From contig NZ_ALKG01000125.1 of NCBI RefSeq assembly GCF_000286455.1, forward strand, positions 1 to 36,990: a stretch of 36,990 nucleotides of DNA. Reading direction: 5' to 3'. The notes below the pieces were generated by a model. It was given only the letters and a program-made list of their open reading frames with translations, ran no database searches and had not been told where the DNA came from. The DNA comes from Selenomonas sp. FOBRC6 (GTDB taxonomy: Bacteria; Bacillota; Negativicutes; Selenomonadales; Selenomonadaceae). A program made the position numbers and the translations under genes. Shown piece by piece: positions 8,369-16,636 of the stretch (the first letter of the stretch is position 1; each line of letters begins with the position of its first letter).

Positions 8369-8857
8369 ATGCACGGGAAAATGCTGATTGCCTACTTCTC
8401 GGCATCCCCTTCGCGGCGGACGGCAACGGTGGCGCATAAAATTGCCGATGTGATCGGCGCCGATCTCCATGAGATCACGCCTGCCGTTCCGTATACGCAG
8501 GACGATCTCAACTGGAACGATCACAGCAGCCGATCGAGCGTGGAGATGCGTGACCCGAACAGCCGCCCCGAGATTGCAGGAGAGCCGCTTGATCTCGCGC
8601 CGTACGGTGTCATCTTCATCGGCTTCCCGATCTGGTGGTATAAGGCACCGCACATCATCAACGCCTTCCTCGAGAGCTACGATCTGACGGGCAAGACAAT
8701 TGTGCCGTTTGCGACCTCGGGCGGCAGTGCGATGGGACAGACGGTGGTGTATTTGCGTCCTTCGGCGGAGGGTGCCGTCGTGAAGGAAGGCCGTCGATTC
8801 GAAATGGGCGAGACGCCGATGGCGATCAACTCGTGGATCGCGGCACTGGGTATTTGA
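8369..8857 (+). CDS. Flavodoxin family protein
   Basis: A 162-residue protein from ATG 8369, chosen because AAGGAGGAAATAAT precedes it; an in-frame upstream start at 8303 lies inside the previous gene. It opens MLIAYFSASPSRRTATVAHKIAD, the FMN phosphate-binding region of the flavodoxin fold. FIGFPIWWYKAPHIINAFLES and FATSGGSAMG follow, typical of the group of NAD(P)H-dependent or electron-transfer flavodoxins. It likely binds FMN and acts in the cytoplasm as a reductase or electron carrier. It starts one base after the DUF4127 stop. Confidence 0.9.
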   Translation: MHGKMLIAYFSASPSRRTATVAHKIADVIGADLHEITPAVPYTQDDLNWNDHSSRSSVEMRDPNSRPEIAGEPLDLAPYGVIFIGFPIWWYKAPHIINAFLESYDLTGKTIVPFATSGGSAMGQTVVYLRPSAEGAVVKEGRRFEMGETPMAINSWIAALGI

Positions 8858-8880
8858 GTTTATACGATTGTAATTACGTT

Positions 8881-8914
8881 GGAGTTGCTGCACAGGGGGC
8901 GGCAACTCCTTTCT
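8881..8914 (+). terminator. Hairpin between flavodoxin and MBL genes
   Basis: GGAGTTGC (8881-8888) pairs exactly with GCAACTCC (8902-8909) around a 13-base loop, followed by TTTCT. The short T run suggests a weak terminator or attenuator inside the operon. The MBL gene starts 36 bases further on. Confidence 0.5.
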
Positions 8915-8944
8915 ATATGGGGATCATTTCTTAGAGGAGACTTC

Positions 8945-10075
8945 ATGAAACGAAGAAATTTTATCTTTGGCGCACTCGCGGGGCTGGGGACACTCGTCGG
9001 CGGCGCAGGACTCTTCGTGCAGCAGGAGAAATTCGGCCGTGCACCCTCAGGGGCGCGTTTGTCGCGGATCGAGGCTTCACCACACTATGTGAATGGGCAG
9101 TTTGTCTGTCTCGAGCCTGTGGAGATGATGGCGGGGGATCTGCCCGATGAGGAGAAGCCGAACCGCATCGAGACCATCTATCGCGTGCTCTTTGGCGGCG
9201 ATGATGGGCGCGTGCCGAAGGAGGCGATTCCGAGCAGCAAGACCGATCTGTACGCGATTCCGCGTGAGCAGGATGTCGCTGTTTGGATGGGGCATTCGAC
9301 CTTCTATCTGCAACTCGGTGGGCGGCGCATCCTCGTCGATCCCGTATTCTCCGACTACGGCTCGCCGATCTTCTTCATCAACCGCGCCTTTCGTGGGAGT
9401 AACGTCTATACGGCGGCGGATATCCCAGAGCTGGACGTGCTGCTCATGACGCACGATCACTGGGATCACCTCGATTATGCGACCGTGATGGCACTGAAGC
9501 CGAAAGTAAAGGAGATCGTCTGCCCGCTCGGCGTGGGAGAGTTCTTCGAGCAGTGGGGCTTTGACCTCGCGCACATCCACGAGGAGGACTGGGATACGGA
9601 CATTGCACTCGCCGATGACTTCCACATACACGTCCTGCCGTCGCAGCATTTCTCGGGGCGCTTCCTCGCGCGCAACAATACCGAGTGGTGCGGCTTTGCC
9701 GTCGTGACGCCGCGCCGCCGCGTCTACATCAGTGGCGACGGCGGCTATGGGAAGCACTTCGCCGATATTGGCAGACGTTTTGACGGCTTCGATCTCGCCA
9801 TGATGGAAAACGGGCAGTACAATATGCAGTGGCACGCGATCCATATGCTCCCGAACGAGACCGCACAGGCGGCGGAGGACGTGCACGCACGCATCCTACT
9901 TCCCGCGCACGGGGGCAAATTTGCACTCGCTCTGCACACATGGCAGGAGCCCTATCGCGAACTGCTGAAGGAGAGCGCGGGGCGTCCCTATCGGATGGTG
10001 ACACCGCGCATCGGCGAGACCGTGGACGTGGAGGATCCCGCCGATTTCCCACACTGGTGGGAGGGGGTGGCGTAG
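8945..10075 (+). CDS. MBL-fold metallohydrolase (UlaG/NAPE-PLD-like), probably exported
   Basis: A 376-residue protein from ATG 8945, preceded by AGAGGAGACTTC; an upstream in-frame start at 8879 lies in the hairpin region and has no RBS. The N-terminus KRRNFIFGALAGLGTLVGGAGLF resembles a twin-arginine signal or an uncleaved anchor. The metallo-beta-lactamase fold is shown by VWMGHSTFYLQLGGRRILVDPVFS, the zinc motif THDHWDHLD, SQHFSGRF, ISGDGGYG and a late PAHGGKF. The layout fits the lipid-hydrolase-like NAPE-PLD/UlaG branch, but the substrate cannot be read from sequence. It follows the flavodoxin gene after a hairpin and is the last gene of the run. Confidence 0.87.
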   Translation: MKRRNFIFGALAGLGTLVGGAGLFVQQEKFGRAPSGARLSRIEASPHYVNGQFVCLEPVEMMAGDLPDEEKPNRIETIYRVLFGGDDGRVPKEAIPSSKTDLYAIPREQDVAVWMGHSTFYLQLGGRRILVDPVFSDYGSPIFFINRAFRGSNVYTAADIPELDVLLMTHDHWDHLDYATVMALKPKVKEIVCPLGVGEFFEQWGFDLAHIHEEDWDTDIALADDFHIHVLPSQHFSGRFLARNNTEWCGFAVVTPRRRVYISGDGGYGKHFADIGRRFDGFDLAMMENGQYNMQWHAIHMLPNETAQAAEDVHARILLPAHGGKFALALHTWQEPYRELLKESAGRPYRMVTPRIGETVDVEDPADFPHWWEGVA

Positions 10076-10104
10076 GGAGCGTGTGTGGATACACTGACAA
10101 AAGT

Positions 10105-10133
10105 TTGACAGCAGACTCTCGAAAAAATATGCA
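10105..10133 (+). promoter_or_regulatory. Promoter of the 59-residue orphan gene
   Basis: TTGACA (10105-10110) and TATGCA (10128-10133) are spaced by 17 bases. A stronger-looking TGATATAAT at 10138-10146 would start transcription at about the ribosome-binding site AAGGAG (10151-10156), so the first pair is preferred. Confidence 0.55.
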
Positions 10134-10163
10134 AAGGTGATATAATGACTAAGGAGTGACATA

Positions 10164-10343
10164 ATGAATATCAAATTGTATGACAAGGTTCGTCTCAGGA
10201 CAGGAGGGACCGCGAGCATCGTAGAAATCTACGAGCCAGGTGTTGCATATGAAGCAGATATTGATCGGGCAGATGGCAGCATTGAAACGGACACGATCAA
10301 GCAGGAAGATATTCTCGCAGCGATTACAGAGAGTGCGGCGTGA
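10164..10343 (+). CDS. Small protein, DUF4926-like
   Basis: A 59-residue protein starting at ATG 10164, with AAGGAG 7 bases upstream and TGA at 10341-10343. It begins MNIKLYDKVRLRTGGTASIV and continues with EIYEPGVAYEADI and a C-terminal KQEDILAAI. The pattern (a D-x-V entry, a G-T-A-x-I-V-E turn, a Y-E-A/V-D/E strand) resembles the DUF4926 small beta-barrel family; that match is by eye and moderate. It is flanked by its own promoter and a good terminator, so it is an independent unit. No toxin partner is seen next to it. Confidence 0.75.
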   Translation: MNIKLYDKVRLRTGGTASIVEIYEPGVAYEADIDRADGSIETDTIKQEDILAAITESAA

Positions 10344-10356
10344 GGAGATTTGTGCG

Positions 10357-10386
10357 AAACCGCTTACAGACGTAGGCGGTTTTTTG
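10357..10386 (+). terminator. Intrinsic terminator of the small orphan gene
   Basis: AAACCGC (10357-10363) pairs with GCGGTTT (10376-10382), extended inward by TAC/GTA after a T-G step, and is followed by TTTTG. It lies 13 bases after the stop codon. Confidence 0.8.
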
Positions 10387-10487
10387 CGTCCAGTACATGA
10401 TATTATAATCTTATCGCTGCTAATATGGCGCGGCGCTTTGTGCGATAGTATAAGTATAAGCTGAGATGGTGAGAGGAAGTCGTTTGC

Positions 10488-13259
10488 ATGATAGAGAGCG
10501 GTGCGCAGCAGAAGGCGGCAAAGGCGTTTGCGGCGAAGTGGAAGGGCAGGGGCTACGAGAAGGGCGAGAGTCAGAAATTCTGGATGGAGCTCTTGCAGAC
10601 CGTATACGGCGTGGCAAATCCCGCTGACATACTTGTATTCGAGCAACAGGTCATGCTCGATCACACGAGCTTCATCGACGTGATGATTCCATCAACCCAC
10701 GTCATGATCGAGCAGAAGAGCCTCGGCAAGAGCCTGACCGAGCCGATCAAGCAGAGTGACGGCACATATCTCAAGCCCATCGAACAGGCGCGTCGCTATG
10801 CGGCGGCGCTCCCGTACTCCGCGCGCCCGCGTTGGATTGTCAGCTCGAACTTCGCGCAGTTCCTTATCTATGACATGGAGACGCCGAACGCCGAGCCGCA
10901 GGAAATCCTGCTCGAAAACCTCGAACGTGAGGCGTATCGTCTGAACTTCCTCGTCGATGTGGGCGATGAACACATTGCAAAGGAGATGGAGGTCTCCATC
11001 AAGGCGGGCGAACTCGTCGGCAGACTCTATGACGCGCTCGCAAAAGAGTACCGCGACATGACGAACCCGCACAGCCAGCAGAGCCTCAACATCCTCTGCG
11101 TCCGCCTCGTCTTTGCACTCTATGCCGAGGATGCGGGACTGTTCGGGCGACACGCCATGTTCCATGACTACCTGCGCAGCGTATCCCTCGCACAGTTCCG
11201 TTCGACACTGATCGAATTGTTCCGCGTGCTCGATACGCCAATCGAAGAACGCGATCCGTATCTGCATGAATCGCTCGCCGCATTCCCTTACGTCAACGGA
11301 GGACTCTTTGCAGAGACAGATATTGAGATTCCGCAGTTCACACAGGAGATCGTGGACATCCTCCTCGACGATGCGAGTGCGGGCTTTGACTGGAGCGCGA
11401 TCAGCCCGACCATCTTCGGCGCGGTCTTCGAGTCCACGCTCAACCCCGCGACGCGTCGCGCGGGCGGCATGCACTACACGAGCATCGAGAACATCCACAA
11501 GGTCATCGACCCGCTCTTTCTCGACGCACTGCGCGACGAGCTGGAGGCGTGCAAGGCAAAAAAGACGGAGACGGCGCGGCGCAAGGCACTCCTCGACTTT
11601 CAGGAAAAACTCGCAGCGGGGCGGTATTTCGACCCTGCGGCGGGCAGTGGGAACTTCCTGACGGAGACCTATCTCTCGCTGCGCCGCCTTGAGAACGAGG
11701 TACTGCGTGAACTCTCGGGAGTGAAGGTCTTTCTCGGCGGGATTGACAACCCGGTCAAGGTGTCGATCGGGCAGTTCTACGGCATCGAGATCAACGACTT
11801 TGCCGTGACGGTCGCGCGCACTGCGCTCTGGATCGCCGAGAGTCAGATGATGAAGGAGACGGAGAGCATCGTCCACATGACGCTCGACTTCTTGCCGCTC
11901 AGGACGTATGACAACATCCACGAGGGCAACGCGCTCCGCATGGACTGGCGCGAGATCCTGCCGCCGACGGACAATGTGCGCGTAATGGGGAATCCGCCGT
12001 TTGTGGGCGCGCGTATCATGCAGGCGGGCAGTTCGCAGAAGGAAGATGTTGCCTCCGTATTTGCGGGATGGAAGAATGTCGGCAATCTCGATTATGTGTG
12101 TTGTTGGTATAAACGTGCCGCCGACTATATGGTTGGGACAAATATCTGCGCCGCCTTTGTTTCGACGAATAGTGTGACGCAGGGAGATTCCGTTGCGACG
12201 CTCTGGAAGCCGCTGTTTGCGAATGGCATATCCATACATTTCGCACATCGCACGTTCATATGGGACAGTGAAAGCAACAGTAAGGCGCACGTTTATTGCG
12301 TCATCGTTGGATTCGGGTATGAAAAGCCTGACGCGCCGATCATCTATACAAATGGACAAGTAACTCATATCAAACACATTAATGCGTATCTTGTGGATGC
12401 TGTCGATGTCTTTATCGAGAACCGCAACAAGACGCTTTGCGACGTTCCCAAAATCGGAATCGGCTGCCAACCGATTGATAATGGACAGTATCTTTTTACC
12501 GAGGAAGAAAAGGACGAATTCCTCGCTAAAGAGCCGAAAGCTGCACCCTACTTCAAGGAATGGTATGGAGCGCAGGAATTTATTCACCGCAAACCGCGCT
12601 ATTGTCTCTGGCTCAGCGCGTGCACGCCGCATGAACTTAGACAGCTGCCTCTGTGTCGTGCACGTGTCGAAGCTGTTCGCGAATTTCGCTTGAAAAGTCC
12701 ACGCGCAGCAACACGAAAACTTGCTGACAAGCCAGCTAATTATACGGAGGCTCGTCAGTCGGCGAGCGATTATATACTTATTCCTCGCCACTCATCTGAG
12801 AATCGTAGATACATTCCAATGGGATTTCTTCCAGCGACTACGATATGCGGCGATGCAAATATGATTGTCCCAGATGCCACACTCTACCATTTTGGCATAC
12901 TAACGAGTAATGTCCATATGGCGTGGACGCGGGCTGTGTGTGGGCGTTTGAAAAGCGACTACCGTTATTCAAAAAGCATCGTCTACAACAACTTCCCTTG
13001 GTGTGACCCGACGCCCGAGCAGAAAGCCGCCATCGCGCAGACGGCACAGGGTATTCTCGACGCGCGCGCCCTCTATCCCGAGAGCAGTTTCGCCGATCTT
13101 TACGATGATGTCGTGATGCCGCCGGAGCTGCGTGAGGCGCACCGTGCGAATGACCGCGCCGTCATGCGGGCATATGGATTCTCGACGAAACTCTCGGAGT
13201 CGGAATGTGTGGCGGAGCTGATGAAACGATATGAACAGCTTGTGCAGGCAGATACATAA
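10488..13259 (+). CDS. MmeI-like single-chain restriction-modification enzyme (type IIL)
   Basis: A 923-residue bifunctional enzyme. The N-terminal PD-(D/E)xK nuclease is suggested by Asp64, Glu75 and Lys77 in DVMIPSTHVMIEQK. A helical spacer covers about 160-340. The N6-adenine methyltransferase core has motif I FDPAAGSGNF (381-390), a GNALRMDW block near 480, and motif IV NPPF (502-505). The target-recognition region follows at about 620-850. In MmeI-type enzymes one protein methylates one strand of its site and cuts at a distance, with no separate partner genes, and none is present here. The DNA for the recognition region (about 12050-12950) looks more AT-rich than the ends, suggesting domain exchange. 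Motifs are intact, so it may be active. It ends 18 bases before the next gene. Confidence 0.9.
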   Translation: MIESGAQQKAAKAFAAKWKGRGYEKGESQKFWMELLQTVYGVANPADILVFEQQVMLDHTSFIDVMIPSTHVMIEQKSLGKSLTEPIKQSDGTYLKPIEQARRYAAALPYSARPRWIVSSNFAQFLIYDMETPNAEPQEILLENLEREAYRLNFLVDVGDEHIAKEMEVSIKAGELVGRLYDALAKEYRDMTNPHSQQSLNILCVRLVFALYAEDAGLFGRHAMFHDYLRSVSLAQFRSTLIELFRVLDTPIEERDPYLHESLAAFPYVNGGLFAETDIEIPQFTQEIVDILLDDASAGFDWSAISPTIFGAVFESTLNPATRRAGGMHYTSIENIHKVIDPLFLDALRDELEACKAKKTETARRKALLDFQEKLAAGRYFDPAAGSGNFLTETYLSLRRLENEVLRELSGVKVFLGGIDNPVKVSIGQFYGIEINDFAVTVARTALWIAESQMMKETESIVHMTLDFLPLRTYDNIHEGNALRMDWREILPPTDNVRVMGNPPFVGARIMQAGSSQKEDVASVFAGWKNVGNLDYVCCWYKRAADYMVGTNICAAFVSTNSVTQGDSVATLWKPLFANGISIHFAHRTFIWDSESNSKAHVYCVIVGFGYEKPDAPIIYTNGQVTHIKHINAYLVDAVDVFIENRNKTLCDVPKIGIGCQPIDNGQYLFTEEEKDEFLAKEPKAAPYFKEWYGAQEFIHRKPRYCLWLSACTPHELRQLPLCRARVEAVREFRLKSPRAATRKLADKPANYTEARQSASDYILIPRHSSENRRYIPMGFLPATTICGDANMIVPDATLYHFGILTSNVHMAWTRAVCGRLKSDYRYSKSIVYNNFPWCDPTPEQKAAIAQTAQGILDARALYPESSFADLYDDVVMPPELREAHRANDRAVMRAYGFSTKLSESECVAELMKRYEQLVQADT

Positions 13260-13277
13260 AGGAGATGTGTTAATACG

Positions 13278-13910
13278 GTGATTTCATCAAAAATTCGATT
13301 TCCCGTGATCTTCGTGGGGATCTTTACAGCTGCGATTCTCGTGGCGCTCTATATGTCGACGATCGGCCGCATGGAGCGCGCGGATGCGGCAGAGAGCATC
13401 AAACTCTACTGCGATGCATTCGTGCGGCAGGATGAGGTGGCACAGAAGCAGCTCATGTCCTATGGCGCGCCGACGGATTCGTTCAATATGAAGGCGGCAT
13501 TTTCGAACGCGCTGCAGACGGCGGGTGCGATGCTGTCGCCCCAGGAGGCGGCAGAGATCGCTGATGCCTATATGGAGTCGCTGCGCAATGCGACAGTTGA
13601 GACGGTGGTGTCGGAGCAGGGCAATGGGATGGCGACCGTCGAGGTGACGGTGACGCGGTTCAATATGATTGCGGCGCGCGAAAAGGCATCCTCTCTGCTG
13701 CGTCAGCGCATGAAGCTCGACGCTACGCCCGAGGAGCTGCGCAAGACGGCAGTGGAGGCAACGGCGGAGGCGTATCGTGAGCTCGAGCCTGTGGGTACGG
13801 TGACGTTCTATGTGCCCGTGCGCTACAATGAGGAAACGCGCATCTGGGATCCCGCCGATCCCGTGCAGTTTGGATTTGATCTGTCGAAGCAGACAATGGG
13901 GGTGGAATGA
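13278..13910 (+). CDS. Membrane-anchored hypothetical protein
   Basis: A 210-residue protein starting at GTG 13278, with AAAGGAG about 13 bases upstream. Residues 7-28 (RFPVIFVGIFTAAILVALYM) form one hydrophobic segment, a signal anchor or uncleaved signal peptide, so most of the chain is outside the inner membrane. The rest is a small alpha/beta domain: a helix with YCDAFVRQDEVAQKQLMSYG, a helical middle, and strands ATVEVTVTRF and VTFYVPVRYNEETRIW. This resembles NTF2-like or DUF5105-like secreted domains, but I do not assign a family. Its TGA overlaps the following methyltransferase start. Confidence 0.72.
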   Translation: MISSKIRFPVIFVGIFTAAILVALYMSTIGRMERADAAESIKLYCDAFVRQDEVAQKQLMSYGAPTDSFNMKAAFSNALQTAGAMLSPQEAAEIADAYMESLRNATVETVVSEQGNGMATVEVTVTRFNMIAAREKASSLLRQRMKLDATPEELRKTAVEATAEAYRELEPVGTVTFYVPVRYNEETRIWDPADPVQFGFDLSKQTMGVE

Positions 13911-14560
13911 TGGCACAGGAAGATTGGCGCGATACAGACCGCGTGACGGCGGAGGGCAATCCGTGCCGTCCCGAAGGGGAGGCTGGGCGCGCGATGCTCG
14001 CGCGGATGAATGAGAGCCATGCACGTCTCGTCGATTGGGGGCTCTCACACATCGCGCTCCATGCGGGGGATACTGTCCTTGACATTGGCTGCGGCGGCGG
14101 CAACACGCTCGCGCGAATGGCGGAGCGCGTGACGGAGGGACATCTCGTCGGCATCGACTACGCGGAGACCTCGGTGGAGGCCTCGCGTGCGTTCAACGTT
14201 GCGCTCATCGCGGCGGGACGCATGGAGATCCTGCACGGCTCGGTGGAAAACCTTCCGTTCGTGGACGGAAACTTCGATGCGGTGGTAACGGTGGAGAGCT
14301 TCTACTTCTGGCCGAATCCCGAGGAGTGTCTGAAAGAGGTCGCGCGGGTTGTAAAGAAGGGGGGCACGTTCCTCCTGCTTGCAGAGATCTATGGGCGTGA
14401 CGATCTTCCTGAGGGCATCCGCGAGAAGATCGTGGGCTATGCGCTGACGAATCCGACACCCGACGAGTTCGAGCGGCTCTTCCGCGCGGCGGGCTTTTCT
14501 ACGGTGGAGACGTATTTCAAAGACGGGGAATACTGGATTGCCGTGCGCGGCGTGCACTGA
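13907..14560 (+). CDS. Class I SAM-dependent methyltransferase
   Basis: A 217-residue Rossmann-fold methyltransferase of the UbiE/Methyltransf_11 type. Motif I is VLDIGCGGGNTLARMA (about 57-72), with GIDYAETSVEAS as the acidic loop binding the ribose. SVENLPFVDGNFDAVVTVES covers motifs post-I and II, and VKKGGTFLLLAEI is motif III. The acceptor substrate is unknown. The start overlaps the stop of the upstream gene; a second ATG follows immediately at 13910. It is the last gene before a strong bidirectional terminator. Confidence 0.88.
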   Translation: MMAQEDWRDTDRVTAEGNPCRPEGEAGRAMLARMNESHARLVDWGLSHIALHAGDTVLDIGCGGGNTLARMAERVTEGHLVGIDYAETSVEASRAFNVALIAAGRMEILHGSVENLPFVDGNFDAVVTVESFYFWPNPEECLKEVARVVKKGGTFLLLAEIYGRDDLPEGIREKIVGYALTNPTPDEFERLFRAAGFSTVETYFKDGEYWIAVRGVH

Positions 14561-14598
14561 CATAAAAAAAGACTGCATACGCAGTCTTTTTTTATGTC
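14559..14598. terminator. Bidirectional terminator between convergent genes
   Basis: A perfect 18-bp stem, GACATAAAAAAAGACTGC with its complement, around the loop ATAC (14577-14580). It supplies T runs in both directions. It serves the methyltransferase on the plus strand and overlaps the stop region of the ATP-grasp gene on the minus strand. Confidence 0.93.
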
Positions 14599-15792
14599 TT
14601 AGTTCTGCTGTTCCTGGACGAAACGGATGAATTCGTCCGTCTCCTCCTGCCCGCTGAGCTTTGCCGTATACATCTGGTTGCCCATCTGCGGCCACATCAT
14701 CTCGGGCATGCGTTCGCACATGACGATCTTTCCCGCATAGCAGCGCAGGATCTCCTCGTGTGTATGTACATAGCGGTGGAAGTCGCGGCGGCTTGCATAC
14801 GCGCAGTAGCAATGTTCGTTTCGATCGGGGAGGAGGCGGCGGTTCGCCGTAATCATATCCGCCCAGATCTCATAGACATCGGTGGAGTGGGCGAAGTTCA
14901 TCATGTCCGTCGTATATCCTCCGGCGGGGCGCATGTTGACCTCGAGTCCAACGAAGTCGCCGACATTTCCGAGCCCCTGCTTGTCCTTTGTCAGGCGGAA
15001 GAACTCGAGGTGGACGAAGCGGCTGCGCACGCGGAACGCCTTGAGCGTGGCACGTCCCGCCTTCTGCAGCGCATCGGGAACGCGATCCGTCGTGTAGTAG
15101 GAGAGGTCGAGCTGATAGAGCACGATGTCCATGACGGACGGCGGCCAGACAGTCATGGACTCGAAGATCGGGTTCGAGTCCGCGTCGACGATGGCGTCAT
15201 AGGAGCAGATGTCGCCCGTGACGAACTCCTCCATGACGTAGGGCACGGTCGGCTTCGATGCGTAGAAATGGCACAGCTCATCGTGACTGTCGATGCGGTA
15301 GGTGTCCGTTGCGCCGACACCCGTGTCGGGCTTGACGATGACGGGATAACCGACCTTCGCGAGGAACTCCTCGGCGGCGGCAAGCGTTGTGACCTTCGCG
15401 AGGCGCGCGGTCGGAATGCCCGCCTTCTTGTAAAAGGGCTTCATTGCGGACTTGTTCTTGATGTGATCCATATCGCCGCTCTGCCAGCCCGTGCGGATGT
15501 TGAAGTCCGTGCGCAGACGCGCGTCGCTCTCGAGCCAGTATTCATTGTTCGATTCGATCCAGTCGATGCGCCCGTATTTGAAGGTGAAGAATGCGACAGC
15601 GCGGAGCATCTGGTCATAGTCGGCGAGTGATGGGACGAAGTAGTATTCGGTCAGTGACTCACGCACCTCATGTGCGAGCTGGTCATAGGGGGTGTCGCCG
15701 ATACCGAGGACGTTGGCGCCCTTATTTTTCAGACGGTCGCAGAAGTTCCAGTAGACGCGCGGGAACTGCGGGGAAATAAAGATAAAGTTCAT
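14599..15792 (-). CDS. ATP-grasp domain ligase
   Basis: A 397-residue protein with an ATP-grasp fold like carbamoyl-phosphate synthase/biotin carboxylase-type ligases. Residues 1-100 form a Rossmann-like pre-domain (FIFISPQFPRVYWNF). Lys154 in YPVIVKPDTGVGATD binds ATP, and MEEFVTGDICSYDA is the hinge strand. Glu263 (HLEFF), Glu284, Asn286 and Arg288 (LEVNMRPAGG) supply the Mg-ATP site. The catalytic set is complete, so it probably joins a carboxylate to an amine or similar nucleophile through an acyl phosphate. The substrate is unknown. It lies 14 bases after the esterase gene, in the same minus-strand operon. Confidence 0.87.
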   Translation of the reverse strand: MNFIFISPQFPRVYWNFCDRLKNKGANVLGIGDTPYDQLAHEVRESLTEYYFVPSLADYDQMLRAVAFFTFKYGRIDWIESNNEYWLESDARLRTDFNIRTGWQSGDMDHIKNKSAMKPFYKKAGIPTARLAKVTTLAAAEEFLAKVGYPVIVKPDTGVGATDTYRIDSHDELCHFYASKPTVPYVMEEFVTGDICSYDAIVDADSNPIFESMTVWPPSVMDIVLYQLDLSYYTTDRVPDALQKAGRATLKAFRVRSRFVHLEFFRLTKDKQGLGNVGDFVGLEVNMRPAGGYTTDMMNFAHSTDVYEIWADMITANRRLLPDRNEHCYCAYASRRDFHRYVHTHEEILRCYAGKIVMCERMPEMMWPQMGNQMYTAKLSGQEETDEFIRFVQEQQN

Positions 15793-15806
15793 GTGCTCAC
15801 CTCATT

Positions 15807-16562
15807 TCACGCCTGCTCACGCAGGACGAAGGGGAGGAAGTAAACGAGCTGTTTCTTCCACCAGTCCCAATCATGATCGACATCGTAGCCCCAGAAATCG
15901 ACCCACGCGTGAATGTCCTTGCTGTAGAGCACGTCACCCATGAGTGCGGTCGTGCGGCGACCCTCCTCCTCCCAGCGGCCCTGCCCGACGCAGAGGACGA
16001 TGCGCCGCCGGTTGTAGAGGTCGATGTAGGGATGGTCGCCAGGCATGTTAGCGAGGAAGTCGAGCGGCGAGTTGTCATAGAGGACGTCGTTCATCCAGCC
16101 GTCGGTGAAGAATTTCGCATCGTAGACACCTGAGAGCGATAGTACGCCGTCGAAGAGGTCGGGGCGGCGGAAGAAAACGATTGCAGCGTGCAGTCCGCCG
16201 AGGCTGCATCCTGCGGCGATGGGCAGGCGCTTGCTCGTGTTTTCCATGTAGATGCGGGGGACAACCTCGTCGATGATATAGGCGTAGTACTGCTCCTGCC
16301 GCTGGGCGCGCCATGTTTTATCGCCCCACAGATTCGACCACGTCTCCGTGTCGACGGTGTCCACACAGAAGAGTTGAATGCGTCCGCGGCGCAGATCATC
16401 CGCGACCGCCTCAATCATGCCGAAATTCTCGAAGTTGTCGCTCATTGCGTCCTGCGTCGGAAAGACGAGGATGGGTACGCCCGTGGGCGCACCGTAGACG
16501 CGTATATTCATCATGCGGTCGAGCCGCGTGCTGTGCCAGTTGATTTCTTTGCAGTTTGTCAT
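15807..16562 (-). CDS. Alpha/beta-hydrolase esterase (COG4947-like)
   Basis: A 251-residue cytoplasmic alpha/beta hydrolase. The nucleophile elbow is AAGCSLGGLHA with Ser120; a late His230 in DVDHDWDWW is the probable catalytic histidine. PILVFPTQDAMSDNFE near residue 30 gives the oxyanion-side strand. Length and layout fit the putative-esterase group of Esterase D/Fes-like proteins; no signal peptide is seen. AGGGAGG lies 5 bases before the ATG. It is the first gene of a two-gene operon with the ATP-grasp ligase, so it probably hydrolyses or trims an ester, thioester or amide substrate or product of that ligase. That link is inference. Confidence 0.85.
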   Translation of the reverse strand: MTNCKEINWHSTRLDRMMNIRVYGAPTGVPILVFPTQDAMSDNFENFGMIEAVADDLRRGRIQLFCVDTVDTETWSNLWGDKTWRAQRQEQYYAYIIDEVVPRIYMENTSKRLPIAAGCSLGGLHAAIVFFRRPDLFDGVLSLSGVYDAKFFTDGWMNDVLYDNSPLDFLANMPGDHPYIDLYNRRRIVLCVGQGRWEEEGRRTTALMGDVLYSKDIHAWVDFWGYDVDHDWDWWKKQLVYFLPFVLREQA

Positions 16563-16598
16563 AAAAACCTCCCTGAGTTTTCATCTGCTAACATCTAT

Positions 16599-16627
16599 AC
16601 TCTAACGAATCGCGTGTACTTTGTCAA
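16599..16627 (-). promoter_or_regulatory. Promoter of the esterase/ATP-grasp operon
   Basis: On the minus strand, TTGACA (16627-16622) and TAGAGT (16604-16599) are separated by 17 bases. The start codon is at 16562. The -35 lies 9 bases beyond the stop codon of the upstream DUF454 gene, so the pair of genes can be transcribed independently. Confidence 0.65.
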
Positions 16628-16636
16628 ACGGAATAC

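Noticed and set aside
8945-10075. MBL hydrolase as UlaG of an ascorbate pathway linked to the PTS operon
   Set aside because: It is on the opposite strand in another operon, has a membrane-export N-terminus, and belongs to a broad fold; no evidence for lactonase function.
10692-12791. Minus-strand open frame of 699 codons opposite the restriction-modification gene
   Set aside because: It is antisense to clear catalytic motifs on the plus strand and has no recognisable domain; a shadow of third-position GC.
10164-14560. Defence island around the restriction-modification gene
   Set aside because: Only one defence gene is present; its neighbours are an unknown anchored protein and a generic methyltransferase. 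No integrase, phage or second system is visible.
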